From a bacterium (GTDB lineage: Bacteria > Vulcanimicrobiota > Vulcanimicrobiia > Vulcanimicrobiales > Vulcanimicrobiaceae): DNA of 64,000 nt. Of the stretch, positions 60,764-64,000 are shown one piece after another. The stretch's first letter is position 1; each line of letters begins with the position of its first letter. The stretch lies in NCBI GenBank assembly GCA_021794205.1, contig JAJYRH010000001.1:124001-188000 (forward strand). Reading direction: 5' to 3'. The notes below the pieces were generated by a model, which was not told where the DNA came from, searched no databases, and was given only the letters and a program-made list of their open reading frames with translations. The translations under genes and the position numbers were made by a program.

Positions 60764-62167
60764 ATGAGTCGGTTCCGTCAATTGCTCGCGCGACAACCAA
60801 TCGCGCGCGATTCCGTTCAGAGCGAAGGGCCGACGCTCCGTCGCGCGCTCGGCTGGCCGGCGCTCACCGCAATCGGGCTGGGAACGATGCTCGGCGGAAT
60901 ATTTCCGACTATCGGCGCCGGCGCGCACGTTGCGGGCCCGGCGGTCATTCTTGCGTATCTTTTTTCCGGGCTCGTGAGTCTCTGCGTCGCACTCTGTTAT
61001 GCAGAGTTCGCCTCGATGGTTCCGATCGCGGGGAGCGCTTATACCTATGCGTATGCGACGCTCGGAGAGTTCGTGGCGTGGGTGATCGGCTGGGATCTCA
61101 TCCTCGAATACGGGCTCTCCGTCGCGCCGACCGCATCGTCGTGGTCGCAGTACGCCGAGCACCTGCTCGCGAAAATCGGCGTCGTTCTTCCGATGTGGGC
61201 GCGCGAGGCGAACGTTTTTACCGCGCATCCACAAATCGATCTGGTCGCGGCGCTCATCACGTTGGCGATTGCGGTCCTGGTGGCGATCGGCATCCGCGAG
61301 TCGGCGCACGTCAACGGGGCGTTGGTGATTTTTCAAGTGCTCTCGATGGTGGTCTTTCTCACCGTCGTCTTGCCGGGAGTGCGCGCGGCGAATCTCACGC
61401 CTTTCGCGCCGCACGGATGGCACGGGATCGTGGCGAGCACCGCGCTGGTTTTCTACGCGTACATCGGTTTCGATACCGTCACGGTGGCGTCGGAGGAAGC
61501 GCACGAACCGAAGCGCCACGTTCCAATCGGCATCTTGCTCGCGCTGGCAATCGGCGGCCTGCTCTATGTAGCGATCGCCTACGCGACCGTCGGCGCGATC
61601 CCCTACGGGCGGCTCTCCGACGGCGCGGCGATGCTCGACGCTCTCGCGAACGTCTCGCGCAATAACGTCCTCTACATCATCGTGGCGCTCGGCGGCGTCG
61701 CCGGCAACACGACCGTCATGCTCACCTCGCTGCTCGGGCAGATTCGCATTTTCTACGTCATGGCGCGCGACCGGATGTTGCCGCCGGGAGTCGCGCGCAT
61801 TCACCCGGTCTTCCGCACTCCGGCTCGCATGACCATCGTGACGGGGGTTATCGTCGCCGTTCTCGCGGCGGCGCTGCCGCTCTCGACGTTGCTCGATTTC
61901 GTAAATATCGGGACGCTCTCGGCGTTCGCCATCGTCTGCGCCGGCGTGTTGGTGCTGCGAATCGTCGAGCCGGATGCGCCGCGGCCGTTTCGCGCACCGC
62001 TCGCGCCGCTCTTCACGGTGCTGGGCGCGCTCGGTTGCATCTACCTCATTACCGGGCTCTCGCTGCCGACGTGGTTGCGGTTCGCGGCTTGGTTCGTCGT
62101 CGGGCTCGCGGTCTATTTTCTTTACGGGTTTCACCGTTCGTTGCTTCGGCCGGAGCCGAAACCATGA
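60764..62167 (+). CDS. APC family amino acid permease
   Basis: A 467-residue secondary transporter with about twelve helices. The substrate helix ALTAIGLGTMLGGIFPTIGA is a variant of the APC GIGxIIGTGIF motif, with Leu-Gly-Gly in place of the usual Ile-Gly-Thr. FYAYIGFDTVTVASEEAHEP marks helix 6. It closely resembles the permease at 28295-29761. Its stop overlaps the EgtD start by four bases, so it may supply histidine or another precursor for ergothioneine; that is inference from context only. Confidence 0.92.
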   Translation: MSRFRQLLARQPIARDSVQSEGPTLRRALGWPALTAIGLGTMLGGIFPTIGAGAHVAGPAVILAYLFSGLVSLCVALCYAEFASMVPIAGSAYTYAYATLGEFVAWVIGWDLILEYGLSVAPTASSWSQYAEHLLAKIGVVLPMWAREANVFTAHPQIDLVAALITLAIAVLVAIGIRESAHVNGALVIFQVLSMVVFLTVVLPGVRAANLTPFAPHGWHGIVASTALVFYAYIGFDTVTVASEEAHEPKRHVPIGILLALAIGGLLYVAIAYATVGAIPYGRLSDGAAMLDALANVSRNNVLYIIVALGGVAGNTTVMLTSLLGQIRIFYVMARDRMLPPGVARIHPVFRTPARMTIVTGVIVAVLAAALPLSTLLDFVNIGTLSAFAIVCAGVLVLRIVEPDAPRPFRAPLAPLFTVLGALGCIYLITGLSLPTWLRFAAWFVVGLAVYFLYGFHRSLLRPEPKP

Positions 62168-63195
62168 ACGTCGCCGATTTCGGCGATCGGTATCGCGAGC
62201 GTATTTGGGAGAACCATTTCGCCGAAGATTTCGAACGCGACGTCGTCGCCGGACTTCGCGCGGCGAACAAATCGATTCCATCGAAGTATCTCTACGACGC
62301 GCTCGGTTCGGCGCTCTTCGATGCGATCGTCTTGCTGCCGGAATACGATTTGCCGAGGCGCGAGAACGCATTGTTGGATCGGTACGCCTCGCGCGTCGTC
62401 GATCGTTCGAACGGCCGGCTTCGCCTGCTGGAACTTGGAAGCGGCAGCTCCCAGAAAACGCGAACGCTCATCGGCGCGGCGATCGAACGCCACGAATCCG
62501 TCGAATATACCGCGATCGACATCTCGCTTGAAGCGGTGCGCGGCGCTGCGGTGCAATTGCTCGACCGCTACCACCAGGTCGAAGTTCGCGCTCTCGTCGG
62601 CGACTATTTTCAGGTGCTTGGTGAGGTCGCGCCCCAGCCCGCGACGCTCGCGCTATTTTTAGGATCGAACTTGGGCAATTATCCCGGCGAGCGCGGCGTC
62701 GCGCTTCTTCGCGCGCTCCGCGGGGCGCTCGCGCCCTCCGATACCCTTTTGCTCGGGGTCGACGTGCGGAAGGATCGCGCGCCGATGGAGCGCGCCTATA
62801 ACGACGGCATCGGCGTCACCGCGGCGTTTTCGAAAAACGTACTAGCGCGCGTCAACCGCGATCTCGGTGCCGAGATCGATCTCCATAATTTCAACCATCT
62901 CGCGCGTTTCGACGAAGGCACGGGAAGCGTCGAATCCTATCTCTTCGCCGATCGCGCCGCAGCGTATTCGCTTGGCGGCGATCGTGGGACGGTGCGCTTC
63001 GCGGCGGGCGAACGCATCCATATCGAATCGTCGCACAAATTTACGCGCGAAGAGCTACAGGAACTCGCGACCGCTTGCGGCTTCGTGGAGCGGGCCTATC
63101 TTCCCGACGAAGAAGCGGCGTTTGCGTTAGCGCTTTGGGAGCGCGCCGACGGTGCCGCCGGCCGAGGAGCTCCGTCGTTGGAACATCTCGAGTAA
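62164..63195 (+). CDS. egtD: L-histidine N-alpha-methyltransferase
   Basis: A 343-residue SAM-dependent enzyme that trimethylates histidine to hercynine, the first step of ergothioneine synthesis. The EgtD hallmark SIPSKYLYDALGSALFDAI near residues 38-56 is intact, as are LLELGSGSSQKTRTLI for SAM, TAIDISLEAV and LGSNLGNYP. Length matches mycobacterial EgtD (321) with a short tail. No egtB is visible beside it. The 3' end overlaps the opposite-strand ABC permease gene by 69 bases. Confidence 0.94.
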   Translation: MNVADFGDRYRERIWENHFAEDFERDVVAGLRAANKSIPSKYLYDALGSALFDAIVLLPEYDLPRRENALLDRYASRVVDRSNGRLRLLELGSGSSQKTRTLIGAAIERHESVEYTAIDISLEAVRGAAVQLLDRYHQVEVRALVGDYFQVLGEVAPQPATLALFLGSNLGNYPGERGVALLRALRGALAPSDTLLLGVDVRKDRAPMERAYNDGIGVTAAFSKNVLARVNRDLGAEIDLHNFNHLARFDEGTGSVESYLFADRAAAYSLGGDRGTVRFAAGERIHIESSHKFTREELQELATACGFVERAYLPDEEAAFALALWERADGAAGRGAPSLEHLE

Positions 63196-63750
63196 GCGGA
63201 ACGCACTCTCGCTCGCCAGGGCGAGGGCGGCGACGCCGAGCGCGCCGTCGAGGAGCATCGCGCGGTTTTGCAAGGCGAAGCCCGTGAAAATGATCGCGCC
63301 GAGCCCGCTTCCACCGACGTAGCCCCCGAGCGTCGCCAACGCGATGCTGCCGAGCGTCGCAATGCGGAGACCGGAGAGAATTGCGGGCATCGCCGATGGA
63401 AGTTCGACGCGAAGCCGACGCCTCCACGGCGGCAGCCCCAGCGCGGCGGCGATTTCGCGTTGCTCTACCGGAATCGTCCGAATGCCGGCGACCGTACTGC
63501 GAAAGATTGCGTATAGTGCGTATGCAACGAGCGCGGTTTCGACGCTCGTGTCTCCGAGTCCGAGGAAACGTACGAGGACGGCGAGCAGCGCGAGCGACGG
63601 CACGGTGTAGAGCGCTCCCAGAAGAGCGGAGACGCCGCGTTCGGCGGTTGGGCGATCGGCAAGGAGCAGCGCCGACGGAATGGCGATGGCGGCGGCGACG
63701 GCGACGGCGACGGCGCAGAGCGCGATATGCGCGAGGATCGCGGAGATCAT
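63127..63750 (-). CDS. Opu-type ABC transporter permease
   Basis: A 207-residue permease of the OpuBB/ProW/YehW family with about five to six helices. The coupling-helix region EQREIAAALGLPPWRRRLRV and LPSAMPAILSGLRIA is characteristic. These transporters import betaines, carnitine and, in the EgtUV branch, ergothioneine. It overlaps the ATPase gene upstream by four bases (ATGA). Its tail overlaps egtD by 69 bases, an unusually long tail-to-tail overlap. No substrate-binding protein is visible in the window. Confidence 0.88.
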   Translation of the reverse strand: MISAILAHIALCAVAVAVAAAIAIPSALLLADRPTAERGVSALLGALYTVPSLALLAVLVRFLGLGDTSVETALVAYALYAIFRSTVAGIRTIPVEQREIAAALGLPPWRRRLRVELPSAMPAILSGLRIATLGSIALATLGGYVGGSGLGAIIFTGFALQNRAMLLDGALGVAALALASESAFRLLEMFQRRSSSAGGTVGALPKR

Positions 63751-64000
63751 CGTCGGCCCTCACGTTCGTCGAGACGTGCGAGGCGATAGCGATGTAGGAG
63801 CTCGTCGCCGCGAAGCAATTCGGCCGTGAAGGCATCGGGCGGCGCTTCGAGCAAGGCGCGCGGCGATCCGATCGCCTGCAGGCGGCCATCGCGCATGACG
63901 GCGATGCGATTCCCTAATAGGAGCGCCTCGTCAACGTCGTGCGTGACGAAAAACGTCGTGGTGCGCGCTTCGCTGAGAACGGCGAGTAACTCGGATTGCA
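63747..64000 (-). CDS. ABC transporter ATP-binding protein, Opu type (partial)
   Basis: Only the C-terminal 83 residues lie in the window. They include the H-loop switch FFVTHDVDEALLLGNRIAVM and the following RDGRLQAIGSPRALLEAP, typical of the OpuCA/ProV/GlnQ class. The remaining P-loop and signature motif lie beyond 64000. The stop overlaps the permease start by four bases. It would energise import together with that permease. No CBS domains are visible in the part seen. Confidence 0.88.
   Translation of the reverse strand, partial: QSELLAVLSEARTTTFFVTHDVDEALLLGNRIAVMRDGRLQAIGSPRALLEAPPDAFTAELLRGDELLHRYRLARLDEREGRR

Noticed and set aside
60419-62371. Minus-strand open frame of 650 codons
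   Set aside because: It is antisense to the permease and to parts of two neighbouring genes, and is composed mainly of Arg, Asp and Glu.

Overview
The window is GC-rich, gene-dense bacterial chromosome with short intergenic gaps and many 4-base ATGA or GTGA start/stop overlaps. I found about 64 protein genes, one tRNA gene, two loci of palindromic repeats and one clear intrinsic terminator. There are no insertion sequences, prophage genes or CRISPR arrays. The gene set (caa3-type oxidase, heme A synthesis, malate:quinone oxidoreductase, isocitrate dehydrogenase, ergothioneine synthesis, carotenoid-type oxidoreductase, many secreted proteins and lipoproteins) fits a free-living aerobic heterotroph. 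The mix of families and the CGAGTAG-type intergenic palindromes remind me of uncultured lineages such as Eremiobacterota (WPS-2), but this is recollection and cannot be proved from the sequence.

Layout. 1-7.5 kb: an NnrS-like membrane protein with a DUF2249 partner, malate:quinone oxidoreductase, NAD-type isocitrate dehydrogenase, a small winged-helix regulator, a secreted methionine-rich protein, a glutaredoxin-like/Crp fusion regulator and a YceI protein. 7.6-10.2 kb: an unknown secreted protein of lower GC, a gene-poor stretch, a selenocysteine tRNA gene and a PAS-only protein. 10.2-15.5 kb: serine dehydratase, a GMC oxidoreductase with a lipoprotein partner, a CrtI-like oxidoreductase and a small membrane protein. 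15.7-20.7 kb (minus strand): a signalling operon of two FecR-domain proteins, a degenerate nucleotide-cyclase protein, an ECF sigma factor, its zinc anti-sigma factor and an acetyltransferase.

20.8-33.1 kb: a catabolic block with GH20 hexosaminidase, a transporter fused to a PDZ-like domain, an M20 peptidase, a hydantoinase-A-like protein, an amino acid permease, an FAD oxidoreductase, a tiny metallopeptidase, an amino-sugar kinase and NanE. This suggests use of amino sugars and peptides, such as cell-wall fragments. 33.2-42.6 kb: the coxB-coxA-coxC operon faces an operon for heme A synthesis (ctaA, ctaB) that also carries an MFS exporter, AidB and a membrane protein.

42.6-51.8 kb: a chain of overlapping genes with a GH130 enzyme, release factor 3, two lipoproteins and a threonine dehydratase-type enzyme, then two more NnrS-like membrane proteins around an AhpD-like protein. 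51.4-57.9 kb: a large beta-propeller secreted protein, a YkgJ-type cysteine-cluster protein, ROK glucokinase, dienelactone hydrolase and an SDR. 57.9-64 kb: a tandem palindromic repeat, a glycolipid glycosyltransferase, a fatty acid hydroxylase-family protein, a lytic transglycosylase, an amino acid permease coupled to EgtD, and the start of an Opu-type ABC transporter that runs off the window.
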